A stretch of 64,000 nt of DNA from Paramecium octaurelia (taxonomy: Eukaryota; Ciliophora; Oligohymenophorea; Peniculida; Parameciidae). Where the stretch lies: contig CAJJDP010000129.1 in NCBI GenBank assembly GCA_905182995.1, positions 86,002 to 150,001 on the forward strand, in the 5' to 3' direction. Made by a program: the position numbers and the translations under genes. Below, piece by piece: positions 12,799-23,718 of this stretch; the first letter of the stretch is position 1, and each line of letters opens with the position of its first letter. Under the pieces are notes generated by a model. The model did no database searches and had not been told where the DNA came from. It was given only the letters and a program-made list of their open reading frames with translations.

Positions 12799-14561
12799 AT
12801 GAACAATCAAAAGCGGATAAAAGTTAGTGTTTACAGTTATAACCCAGATGATTTGATTGGTTAAGGATACAAGAGCTAAGTTTACAAAGGGCAAAATGAT
12901 ATGAATGGAGATATCGTTGCTATAAAGGTATGGTTATTCAATAAAGTTAAGGTATGTGAGCACTCTAAAATGCAGCATGAAATTGAGATACAGTTATTAC
13001 AGCAGGAAATAACTGCTTTACAGATTTTAGATTCAATCAACATTGTTAAAATGCATTGTTACTGTCAAAACACTAATTTTACATATATCATAACTGAATA
13101 CTGCAATTAGGGTAAAACACATTGTTAATATATAAAGGTGATTTAGCAGATCTGATCATAAAAAGAGGATATATCCCTGAGAATGAAGCAGTGTTAATAT
13201 TTTATCAGATTTTGGCAGGATTTAAAGAGCAAATTTAAAAGGGCATAATTCACAGAGATCTAAAACCATCAAATATTTTGATAAAGTAAGGGATTTATAA
13301 GATCGCTGATTATGGGTTTTCTAAAATGATAAATTCTCCAAAAGAAAAGGTATATTATAATGTTGGCACAACTCTTTATATGCCTCCTTAAGCTTTGACT
13401 GAAAATAAATATTCAGAAAAGAGTGACATTTGGAGTTTAGGGGTGATGTTCTATTAAATTTTGACTGGTATTGATATTCTAGATATTCCTAGGAAAGGTA
13501 CCTTGGTAAGCAGGCACAGAATAGGAATTCGTTAAGGTAATCACAACAACTCCTATTTAATTCTCAAGAACCATAAAGATTTCATCGGTCGCTAAAGATC
13601 TCATCATTAAATGTTTATAATTGGAAGAGAGCAAAAGACTCAACTGCAATCAATTATTGGAACATGATTTATTCAGATGCTTTTAAGTTAGGCCATCAAG
13701 AAAATCAGTTTAATTTTCCTTTAATAGTTCTCAATTAGCAAATGCTGAAAACAGAGCAAAAACCAGTTATTCTTAATAACGTCCCAACCTTTCTGTTTAA
13801 AGAATTCAAAGCAATAAGCATCTCCAAGAGACAAGATAAGAATTTGTAAATTATGGAGATGCTGTAAACAACATTATGAATTTACTTAAATTGATATTAA
13901 GAATAGCTAAAATTGTTGATCATTTTGACTTCTTCATTGAAGGAGGATTGAAAGAGAAATTATTATACTTTACTATCAAACATGCGATTTTCAAATCAAA
14001 GCAACTCCTTTTTATTTTGAATAAGAATCATTCTACAATTGATTAGACAAAGAAGAGTGAATTCATTGTTCAAAGCAATCTAATGAATGAGACATTTAGA
14101 ACTTCATTCAACAAATTGGTAAACAGCTTCATTTTATGATTTAGTGGGACTCAATTCATAGAGATGAAATTCTATTAAATGAAATCCTCAAAGATAAGAA
14201 ATTTGCAGCTGCCTTTGACTAAAGCGAATTGGAAGTTCATTGTCATTACATTCTAATGCTTCCTGTATTACGAAACTCAATTACTTTGTTATAGAATTAA
14301 TTGAACTTCAAATTAATAAATGTGAGAGATTATGATTAATTGGGAGGAGTAGAAGAAGGTGGCATACTGCTCTTAACATATTTAGTTGTATACTTTGAAA
14401 TCTGTAAACAAGTTGTCGACAATTTTGATACATCCATATCCTACTTGAATTAATTCAAACTAAAATTAGTTGTTGAAGAAAAACCAACAAATCTCACCAA
14501 AAAATAATTCCTACAATTATGCTAAAAAATTAATTCGTTGCAGCTAAACTATCTTCAATGA
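12799..14561 (+). CDS. ULK/ATG1-like Ser/Thr protein kinase with long C-terminal region
   Basis: 561 residues. Three introns (13112..13137, 13468..13492, 14119..14144; 25-26 nt) give an exon length divisible by three. The kinase domain is at the N terminus: IGQGYKSQVYKG glycine loop, DIVAIK lysine, IIHRDLKPSNIL catalytic loop, KIADYGFSK (Tyr for Phe of DFG), VGTTLYMPPQAL where APE is replaced by PPQ, and KSDIWSLGVMFYQ. The VPWQAGTEQEFV helix and CLQLEESKRLNCNQLLEHDLF close the domain. The NVGT..YMPPQ pattern is typical of the many ULK-like kinases of Paramecium; by family knowledge these resemble autophagy/ciliary ULK kinases, but no substrate can be inferred. The C-terminal about 300 residues are helical with no recognised domain. 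Confidence 0.88.
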
Positions 14562-14658
14562 TCTATATTTTATTTCACTAATATTTAAAAATTTAGAATT
14601 AACAGGATTAATTAATATATGTGAGCAATTAAATTTAGTATATGCAATAAATTATTTT

Positions 14659-15084
14659 ATGCAATATAACATTAAGGAAATCATTGCTCGATTAAATGAT
14701 CAAAGGAAGACAGTATAATTTCGACATAGAACTCTTAACACTGAAAACTCTCAGCCATCCTAAATGTGTGATGTTAAACGAAGGCTATCAACTCTTGATC
14801 CTCCAACGATGAGTATGCAGTACTTAGAACTTGACGTAATGAAATAAAAGGAAAACAAAGAATTTAAAAAATGTACAAGCAAAAGATGTTAAATCTAAAA
14901 TAAACAACGCCTAATGATGTTGTATAGTAGGAAGCCCACCCAAGTTCAACATCATCAATCTTTCCTCCCATTAATAGATTTTTCATAATTAAATAATGAT
15001 CCACTACCAATAGTATATCCCAAACATGACAAAATGATCAAGCTTAAAAAAATAAGTTCAAGAGTAATAGAATCATTGTTCTGA
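14659..15084 (+). CDS. Basic hypothetical protein, 141 residues
   Basis: An intronless open frame from ATG 14659 to TGA 15082..15084, 97 bp after the kinase stop. The product is rich in Lys, Arg and Gln (for example VKRRLSTLDPPTMSMQYLEL), predicted to be largely unstructured, with no membrane helix or known motif. The composition, Gln codons TAA/TAG and purine-rich coding strand match genuine genes here. No function can be assigned. Confidence 0.55.
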
Positions 15085-15737
15085 AACATTATTTGTATTT
15101 TTTTTTCTAATACTAATGCAAAGGTCAATTGTAGTCTTTCAAATTAAATCCTAATATTAAATTAGCTAAATTTTTATATTAGTTACTAGAGGTTCCATAA
15201 TTTGAGGGAAATACAGTTAGCCAATAAAGCATTCAAAATTAAACAGTTAAAATTCTTCTGTTACAGGATTTGTGACTGTCTTATATTATTAATACACTAT
15301 TAAACTATTTATGATATATTCAAAGAATAATCTGTTTTCAATTTTGATACAATTTAAGTGTCTAAACTTGTATTATTAGACCAAAGATACGGTAATTATT
15401 GAATATAATAAATTTCTTATTTGAAATTAATTGATCTATCAATAATCATCATTAAAAACTATTAAATAGATCATCAATTCAAATCTTGAGTGTCAAGCTT
15501 TTGATTTTGCCAATAATTATTGAGAGGAAGTCAATTCCATTTTTGTTAGTCCTCGTAAAATATATACTTTCTACAAGGGATTAAAAGAACCAATATCTAT
15601 GCATGTTTGATGATCCAAATGTGTGACATAATAGAGAAGTTAAAGTGAATTAATTGTGAGAAATTATATTAATAAAATACTTGCTTTTATATTAAATGAA
15701 TTAAACTTTGCAATATGTAGAAAGTTCCTAAAGTGAC
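15085..15737. other. Gene-free stretch
   Basis: About 650 bp of AT-rich sequence. Only short open frames on both strands; no canonical intron pair and no motif seen. The right end presumably holds the promoter of the LRR-ankyrin gene. Confidence 0.5.
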
Positions 15738-18393
15738 ATGTATAATGAATCAGAATTTGATGAGCATTAAAGGGGGATAAACCTAGCGTTTTTGAATTAG
15801 AAGACATTGGAAGATAAAATTCAATTTTCAAATTTAAACATCAATTAGCCTCTTGACTTGAAAGCACCAGCTGAAACAGTAAGCAAATAGAAAAATATTA
15901 TAGATACAAGAATATTTATTTACAGATGAAAAATTGGAAGTCCAAGGGAAAGGATTAAACAATACTCATATATCGTTTAATAAATATTTGAACCTCAAAC
16001 TACTTGATTTAACAAGATGTAAATTAAATTAAATTCCAGAAGATATCAAGTAATACTATTATACTACTAGAAGATCAATGGTGAATCTCTAAAAATTGTA
16101 TATGGGCTCAAACTTTTTAACTTTTGTTCCAAACTTTTTAGAGTCTCTAAAGTTCTTGGAAATATTGGATTTGTCGTTCAATTAATTACACAGTCTAAAT
16201 ATACACATTAAGAGTTTGAAGTAACTGAATTTATCAAGCAATAATTTCGAATAACCATATCCCCATTCAATTGAAGTCTTATGTATCTAAATGAACCCAA
16301 TCTCTTAACTCCCAAAGAATTTTGATAGGGCCATAAAAAATATGAGTCAATTAGAATTCGACTGGTTCAAATACTGCAAACCTCCCTTGCCTTTGAAATT
16401 GAACTTCGTTAAATATCCTTCGATCCAGTAAAAGTTAATGAATGCATTGAAACATAATAAATTAAATTTTTTGGACTTTGTGAAATTATTAAGTGTTAAT
16501 GAATAAAACTTTTCTGGAACTGATTATAAGGAGAGAAATCTGTTTTGTTAAGCAGGATTAAATGATGATATTGGAGCTTTGTATGGATTATATTAAATAA
16601 TTCCTTAAGATATCAACAAAACAGATTTCGATAACAACACTCCTCTAACAGTGTGTTATTTAGATGGGAAATTAAGGTTAAGTATTTATAATAAAAAAGA
16701 TCAGTAAGCATCCTCAAATCATTTGGAGCAACTTTCTCAATAAATGCCATTCATCAAATAAGCTAACGAGCTGATATCCAAAATTTGAGATTCATTCTGG
16801 CATCTCATAATAATCAAGTTTGCAAATTATATAATTCTATTAGGAAGCTTTGTTGATGCATAGAAATATGGATGGGAATACTCCATTACATTAATTAATG
16901 ATGAACTTTGACAAACACGAAAATAGTAGTGAGTTTGCTAATACTATTCTTCAATATGGGGCTGAACCTAATGTAGAGAATTATGAAGGGAGCACTCCTC
17001 TGGATGTTGCTATAAAGAAATAGTAAATCAGAGCCATTCAATTTGGATATTAATACAATCAAATTAAAAGACACAATATTAAGAAAGGTTAATTGTTTGA
17101 TTTCAATCATCACTCTAGTAATAATGGTTAAAGTTTATGTCATACAGCAATGAGCATCGGAAATTTAGAAATAATTGAATTCCTATTAGCTATAAATTCT
17201 GATTTCTTTGCCATCAACAAATTTAATAAACTACCTAGATATTTTGGAACATAAAGCTTAGTGTTTATTAAAAATACAAGAAAGGTTGAAAAGAGATACA
17301 TTTATACAAATATTTTAAGAGAGAAATCCTTATTAGAATAGCAAGAAAAGTAATTATCATATAGATATTAGAAATGTTTATCAAATGAAAAATCAGATTG
17401 AAAAAAATATGGTATAGAGGCATCAGAACATGGTATAAAAGCATTTAGATTAAGAAGAAATTGAAGATATTGAAGATTTTGATGAAATGGAAAGTTATAA
17501 TGAAAATAGTCTTTAGGTTGGTAGTGAATGCTCTGTTAGAGAGACTGTTGCTGAATCAGCTCCTATATTTTAAAAATCAAGCTGCCTTAATGAACAGAGC
17601 TAAACCATTAAGAGAAATGTGGATTTCATTAATGAGTTCGATTTATAAGATGAATTACCAGAAATTTTAAAATTTTTAAGAAGTGGCAATCTGGAAATAA
17701 CAATGTAGAAGCTAAAAAACGTTTTATAATATGAATCCTTACCAGCATCTGAAAGAATTAAATATAAAAATTAAGTGAACTTTTTGAGATTTAAATTTAA
17801 ATAAAAAAGGGCTGAGTTAAAAACTTAGATTGCTAACGATGTACTTCTAGTTTTGAATGAATATTAATTGTTAAATTTTAGAAGTGAATTGAGACGTATT
17901 ACAAAACTAATATATTTTAGATAAATATTTAAAAGAATTTCAATAATTTCTATTAGATCAAAGTAAACTTGAAATAAGTAAGGCCTTACAAATTATTTCA
18001 AGATAAAAGATGATATGCTCCTCATTTAATCTTAATAGAGATTTAAAAATAAACAATTTGTCATAAATTAATGATTTAAGGTTGCGACTTAGTAGCAATT
18101 TAATATATGATTTAAATAACTATGCTTCACCGTTATTTTAATTGCAAAATCAACTGTTTAATTGGTTGTATTAATGTAATTCAAAAATAGAAAAGATACT
18201 AGAATAAACTAACTTTTTCAATTTATAAAATTATGAATATCTGTAATTAATGAAATTTAAGAGACGAAAGATATTTTCAGATATGATTGATGATCTTAGT
18301 ATAGAAAGAGACATGCTTGAAAATCATTCGTTGCCTCAGAACTAAATAATGAGTAATAATAATCTATTTTGTAACAGTAAAAGATTTATTTGA
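15738..18393 (+). CDS. Leucine-rich repeat, ankyrin and coiled-coil protein
   Basis: 844 residues from six exons; introns 15879..15903, 16682..16704, 16818..16843, 17350..17371 and 17896..17920 (22-26 nt). Residues about 60-190 form LRRs (LKLLDLTRCKLNQIPEDI, LEILDLSFNQLHSL, LKQLNLSSNNFEQ). Residues about 280-480 form ankyrin repeats (DNNTPLTVCYLDGKL, MDGNTPLHQLMMNF, YEGSTPLDVAIKK, LCHTAMSIGNLEIIEFLLA). The rest is a charged Gln/Glu/Lys-rich tail that probably forms coiled coils. Reading past the 22-nt intron at 17350 matters: without it the gene seems to end at TGA 17399 and a second gene seems to begin. The role is probably a scaffold; no enzyme motif is visible. Confidence 0.85.
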
Positions 18394-18702
18394 TTTTTTT
18401 ATTTATGAATTATGAAATTTGGTCAATAAGAAAATAGCTAAATTTTCCTGAATGTGGAAATTTCAAGTTACTCTAATATATAGATATATATAAAGGTAGT
18501 AAGTTTAATTAAAAGAGAATGGCCAAAAATGTAATATTAGTATACTCAGTAAAATCAGAATATTAATTGATTATGCAATAAATTTAAAAAATATTGTTAA
18601 TATTTATATTACAATTATAAGATGTTCTTAGATGTCTATATAAAATGTTTAAGGCCTCTTTTTGAAATGGCTTAGATTACTTAATATTATAATTAAATTT
18701 AA
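18394..18702. other. Intergenic stretch with a doubtful small ORF
   Basis: A 48-codon frame (18519..18665) begins MAKNVILVYSVKSEYQ and ends at TGA just before the next gene. It is short enough to arise by chance when only TGA stops translation, so I do not call it a gene. The rest is AT-rich spacer. Confidence 0.4.
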
Positions 18703-18888
18703 ATGGCAAGAAAGAAAATAAAGAAGTAGAAAAGCAAGTTTCCTCGTAGTTAAATGACCAAAAAAGAATACGAGAACTTTTTAGATGAGACAAACGAATA
18801 TTGCAAATTGCTTTAGACTATACACCCAGGATTGATTTAGGAGGAGAAAAAATTAATTTCTCATAAAATTTAAGAGGACTCAGATTGA
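18703..18888 (+). CDS. Very small basic protein, 61 residues
   Basis: ATG 18703 to TGA 18886..18888. It begins MARKKIKKQKSKFPRSQMTK and continues with an amphipathic charged helix (EYENFLDETNEYCKLLQ). An in-frame ATG at 18667 could add 12 residues. The very basic start resembles small nucleic-acid-binding or ribosome-associated proteins, but no family was recognised. The purine-rich coding strand and balanced amino-acid use argue for a real gene; its size keeps confidence moderate. Confidence 0.5.
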
Positions 18889-19025
18889 TATATGAATTAT
18901 GAAATAAGATTAAATTGTTGATAATTGTCTGTCTTGATTAAGTATGAGAGAGTTATTTTAAAAATAAATATATATATTAGAAGTAAAACACTCATGTTAT
19001 TTTTGGTAATTGTATAATTATAAAT

Positions 19026-20394
19026 ATGATAAAGAAATTCAAGAAGCTATTTCAGGGTTAATCAGAGTTCTAAAGCTTTTTAACTAAATCGAGTTTAGCA
19101 CGAGATAACTTTGTTTATAAATAGGAGGACGTGGAAATTCTAATTCCATTTCTAACTGATGAATAAAATATTACAGATTTTTTCAAGGTTTATTAAGAGG
19201 AGGATTTACAACCTTACACTGTGAAGATGAAAATGCTAATCACAATCCACTAGGTATTAAACATTAGTGAGGAATTTGCTTAATAATTTTCAAAGATGAA
19301 TTTTGCATATTTCAATAAGTAATACAAATCGTAAAGTAGACCTTCATCTAAACCAGAAACCTTTGTTTTCAAGTAGATAACAAATGAAGTTTGGTTACTT
19401 GATAATCTACAAATTCCGTTTCTCCAATATCTTTAGAAGTTAGCACTAAATGTGTAGGAAATGAAGGCATACCGAAATAATCATCTTCGAAAACAAAACC
19501 TATAAACTAAGTATAAGTGATATTTTATAGAAGTCTTGTTGTAGAGTGTTTTAAATTGGAAAATTTAGTGAATCATGGCTTATCACTTGTTCCCTAATTA
19601 AAAACAGCTTTATCTAATTTTCCACATGACTTTCTTCTAAAGAAATTAGCTTGCAATCTTTACTGCGAATTGAGATAATTTCAAAGACAATTGATTAACT
19701 CGCTTTCAGCACTGTTGGATTCCAACTCGAGGGCCTCCAATATCGAAATATTTGAGTTTTTCAGAGAGGTTGAGTTTCCACTATAACTTAGGTGTAAATG
19801 ATAGAAAAGAAAACGATGTCTTATTATATGTTACATAAATTATTTGATCCAGCCAGGAAGTTGATGCCACCTTTGCAATTGAAAATAGATCTAAAGAGTG
19901 TCAAACACTTAGAACAACAAGCCTTGCATGAATAATAGAGGATTAATCAATAGAGACAACTGAGGAGTCAGAGAAATTCACGCTCAAATAGTGCTGACAA
20001 TCAATAGAGAGCATCTTAAGGATTTATTAGTTAGAGAGAAAGAAGGTTTATGATCTACAGTAGAGGAAAGAAGCAGGAAACAATATAGGAAGACATAGAG
20101 ATGCCAACTGAAGAACAATAGCCTGCATCAGAATAAAAAAAGAAACTTTAAAATTTATAGGTCGGTTAAGTTGATGTAGAGCATTTTGAAGAAGAAAATT
20201 AGTAAAATTAATAAAACTAAGAAGATCCAAATGAATTGGATGTTTCAAATAATAATAATAGTTAGATTGAACAAGATGAAAATAGCAAAGGGAGTGGAAT
20301 AAATGAAAGATCTAGTTAAAAGGAAACGAATGACATAGGCAAGAATTAAGAAAGTACTAGTCAAGCTGATTAAGATGAAAATTAAGATATTTGA
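19026..20394 (+). CDS. ANTH-like domain protein (AP180/CALM type)
   Basis: 441 residues; introns 19511..19530 (20 nt) and 19769..19791 (23 nt). The N-terminal about 280 residues are all-helical and follow the ANTH pattern: a basic start (MIKKFKKLFQ), a helix DVEILIPFLTDEQNITDFF, then the motif YTVKMKMLITIHQVLNISEE that matches the second-helix region of the family, and a late helix REVQMIEKKTMSYYMLHKLF. The C-terminal 160 residues are polar and rich in Gln, Asn and Glu, as in clathrin adaptors whose tails bind coat proteins. By family knowledge such proteins bind phosphoinositides at the plasma membrane and help form clathrin pits. I recognised it by pattern only, so an ENTH/VHS-like alternative is possible. 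It converges on the histidine kinase, 38 bp away. Confidence 0.6.
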
Positions 20395-20432
20395 TATATA
20401 ATCTTATTACTAAAAATAAATATTAGTAAAAT

Positions 20433-22810
20433 TCAAGATAATGATTAAAAATACTTAGATATTAATAGTTATAGACTATTGAAAGCTATTGGTTTAGGTA
20501 TTATTTCTTTCATTCCACATTGCCTAGCTTATTCCACATTTGCTTCTCCTGTATAAGCAGAACACATGACTATAACTGATTGGGAATTGGATTGCTTCAA
20601 AATTTCAACTATCTATGAATCACATTATGGTTACTTCTGCTGAAGTTTAAAATCCATTTTTGCCAGGCATTTCAATATCCATAAATATGATCCGATATGA
20701 TTTACAACATTCCTTGTTTTTTAATCTAAGATTCACTTTTTCTATCGCTTGTGCTCCATCATAAGCACTCTCTGATTTGATTCCAAAATTACTCAAAATT
20801 GCAATCAAGGCAATATGATTAAAGGGCACATCATCAACAATCAGGATTTAGGGACATTCACATTTATGAACAGTGTTCTTACTTCCAAATCTCATGATGG
20901 ATTCTTATTCTGTGATATCTTCATTCGCTTTAACTACTTGATCTTCAACATAAAAGTTAATTGATGTATAACTACCCTTTTAACTTTTAATAATCAGATC
21001 TCCATTTTAACAGAGATTTCTAGCAATACCTCTGCTCACTTTTAATCCGAGTCCCAATTTATTTGAATTAGAAGTGGTATCTGAGAATTTTACACTGGCA
21101 TACATATTTTTCTGGGATTCAAAGATGTTGGCCAAAGTTAAACTAGAGATCCCTTAACCATTGTCCCAGACAGTGAATTAATACATATTGTCTCTCTTTT
21201 TTAAACTAATCACAATTCTTCCTCCTTAAGATGTGAATTTAATTGAATTGTTAATGAGATTAATTAAAACCTAAGTAATTCTATCCTTGTCACTTCGAAT
21301 GGATATTAAACAGTCATTCTCAATAATCAATTCGATTTGTTTTTATTTGCACTCTTATTCAAAGAAGTCTTTTAAGGTTTAGAATACTTCACCAACTCTA
21401 AATTCAGTAATGTTGATTTAAAAATCTTGGCATTCCAATTGAGCATAATCCAGAATGTCATTGATTTAGTACAGCAATCTTTGACTTGAGACTATTGAAG
21501 GATTCAAGTATTCATTGTTGAGTTCTTCATTTTTCAATTTACTTTTGAGTGCTTATAATAAAGTTAAAGTGCAATTTAGAGGTGTTCTCAACTCGTGACT
21601 GAAGGAGTTCAATAATGCTTATTGGAATTTAAATCTATTCGTTAGCAATTTGAGTTGTTCCTTATTGGTGATATTTTCGACAATAAATAGAAATACTGGA
21701 GTAGTTGAATATGAGGTCATTTTAATATCGTAAATTTTGATTTACAGGTGTCTTTATTTGACTTAGTTTTCTTGTGATATTTAGTATTTTACTATGCTAT
21801 TACACTCTGAAGTTATGGTCATATTTTCATTCAAATTCTATTACTTGAATTCATTGAGAATAGATTAAAGGAAGGGGTAAGTAATGGAATCTCCTTTTTG
21901 CAGACTAATATTATATTGATCTTTATCAGACATCCAGAACTATTTTTTTAATGAAGTTCCCAGAGAACTAGTATAATAAGATTGTATATCCATCCTTTGT
22001 TTGATCTGCTTTAAGGGAACTGGTTTCTTTTTCTCCTTTTAAGGACTTCTATTTTTTTGAGCACTAAGTTAAATTGAACTTTTATTACATTCTGAATAGT
22101 CCATCCAGAGCTGTTGGAATTTAAAGTGGGTCTGATATATTCAAATAATACAAGATTTTTGAATTGTGTCTGATGATCTTATGAAATTCATCCAGAATAA
22201 CTAATCCCTCTGGAATACAATCAAAAAAATCTTCAGCAAGATTAACTTTTGTAGGTTGTTCTTCGGGTCTTTCTGTGTGTTATACTTATGGTGTTGAGAG
22301 TGTATGGAATTGGATCTGTGAATTCAACTCCTCCCTTTTTTGATATTTTATTCGTCTAAGCAGATGTAATAAATAATGATTGAATGGCTACCATATTAAC
22401 ACTAGTATGATCTCCCAAATAACAAGGTCGTTAAATCTTTGTGTTAGGGATCTGGTAACAACGTAAATCAATACAATGTGACTTAAATAATGAAAACAAT
22501 CCCTTTGTTTATTGAGATACTGCTAGAGTGAAATGAGGTATACGATTATGCTAAAAGATAAATATTGATGGTTGTCATAAAATGAAATTTCAAAATGCAA
22601 TACTACAATGATCTATATGATTATCAATAACAAAAGTCTTTGATTTGTAAGATGGTAATTCACGAAATAGGTTAGCAAAATAAAAATAGCTGCACATGAA
22701 TTTAATGTCAGTGTGGTTGGATCTTTAGACTCCTCTTAGCCCTCTTATATGATATTGATAATGCTCCTTAACATTAATTATCCTAGCAATATAGAGATGC
22801 TTAAATTCAT
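20433..22810 (-). CDS. Membrane hybrid histidine kinase with receiver domain
   Basis: 776 residues; introns 20613..20634 (22 nt) and 22064..22088 (25 nt). The N-terminal about 200 residues hold five or six membrane helices (AAIFILLTYFVNY, LLLLIIIQIIVVLHF, DLVIWEIILVLIWQPF). A PAS-like segment follows (EDFFDCIPEGLVILDE). Then come the phosphoacceptor H box FSHELRTPLN, an N box NLINNSIKF, G1 box DNGQGI and G2 box GLGLKVSRGIA of the ATPase. A C-terminal receiver domain has acidic pocket ILIVDDVP, phospho-Asp in IIFMDIEMPGKNGF and conserved Lys in IIPKPI. All catalytic residues are present. By family knowledge, phosphate passes from His to the receiver Asp; the downstream phosphotransfer protein is not in the window. 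The ligand is unknown. The start could also be the Met codon at 22774. Confidence 0.92.
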
Positions 22811-22826
22811 TTCTAATATATTTAAA
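22811..22826. promoter_or_regulatory. 16-bp divergent spacer
   Basis: The histidine kinase start (22810, minus) and the next + start (22827) are separated only by TTCTAATATATTTAAA, a TATA-like AT-only core. If both starts are right, promoters must overlap the opposite coding region or be shared. Confidence 0.4.
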
Positions 22827-23588
22827 ATGAAATAATTATCGAGATCTTCATAACAGCATAAACCCAAATAGAAGAGTGAACCTTCTCTCCTGCCTAATAT
22901 CGATATTCTTAAAGAAAATGTAAAGTCTAGTTTTGCTCTGGGTCATTTGCGAGGTCTCTTGAGATACAAATAGATGCGTGAACTTCCTAAAACTGACATA
23001 CAGGTGAAACGAGATCAAACATTTGGAGTGGCCAATAAGCAATCCAAGAATAAAAGATTGACTTTCCTTAAATTTGGATTCAGAACTCACGAGAAGAAGA
23101 ATAATTACTACTTACAACCTTTAATTAAAAAAGTTAGAGATGTATTTGGTGATGCTGCCAATGATGGTTCAATGGGAGTGGTAGATTTATGGAGTGATCG
23201 TAATGTCAATCGATTAATGGATGCCATCCAGATGACCAGAGATAATCTCATAGTCCGCAAGTTGGGCAAAGAATTGAACGAGGCTGACCGTTTCATTCTT
23301 ACTCGCATTGAGGAAAAGAAAATGAGGGACAGAGTGTTTATGGAATCACTCAAATTGCAATTCCAAGAAACTGACACATTTTCATTAAAATTTCAACTTT
23401 CAGAAAAAGACAAGAAAATTGTACAGCGAGTGGCATAACCTACTGTCTCTAGCAATCTAAGACACGCCAATCCCAATGAAAATATTTAGAACATTGTTGA
23501 GAACATAGATTAGTTACATCAGGAGAACTTGGAGATCTACACTAATCTATACAAGTAAATTAAGCAAATCCAAAAAAATATTAAGTGA
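22827..23588 (+). CDS. Hypothetical protein, 253 residues
   Basis: Intronless frame from ATG 22827 to TGA 23586..23588. The middle (LTFLKFGFRTHEKKNNYYL, DGSMGVVDLWSDRNVNRLMD) has an ordinary globular composition with unusually few Gln codons. The C-terminal 60 residues are helical and charged (NIDQLHQENLEIYTNLYKQI), likely coiled coil. The upstream part from 22827 to 22974 is also open and protein-like, so I chose the first Met; a Met at 22974 is an alternative and would enlarge the gap to the divergent histidine kinase. Family not recognised. Confidence 0.7.
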
Positions 23589-23718
23589 TTTCATTTAATC
23601 TTTATCTTCCGACTCACTAATCTTCGAGAATTTAACTGAATTTGTAGATTATTCTAACATATATTAAAAATCTAGTATATTCCATCTTGATAGTAATTTC
23701 TGCAACATATAACTAATT

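Noticed and set aside
18519..18665. 48-codon + ORF before the small basic protein
   Set aside because: Too short to distinguish from chance when only TGA is a stop; no splice joins it to the next gene.
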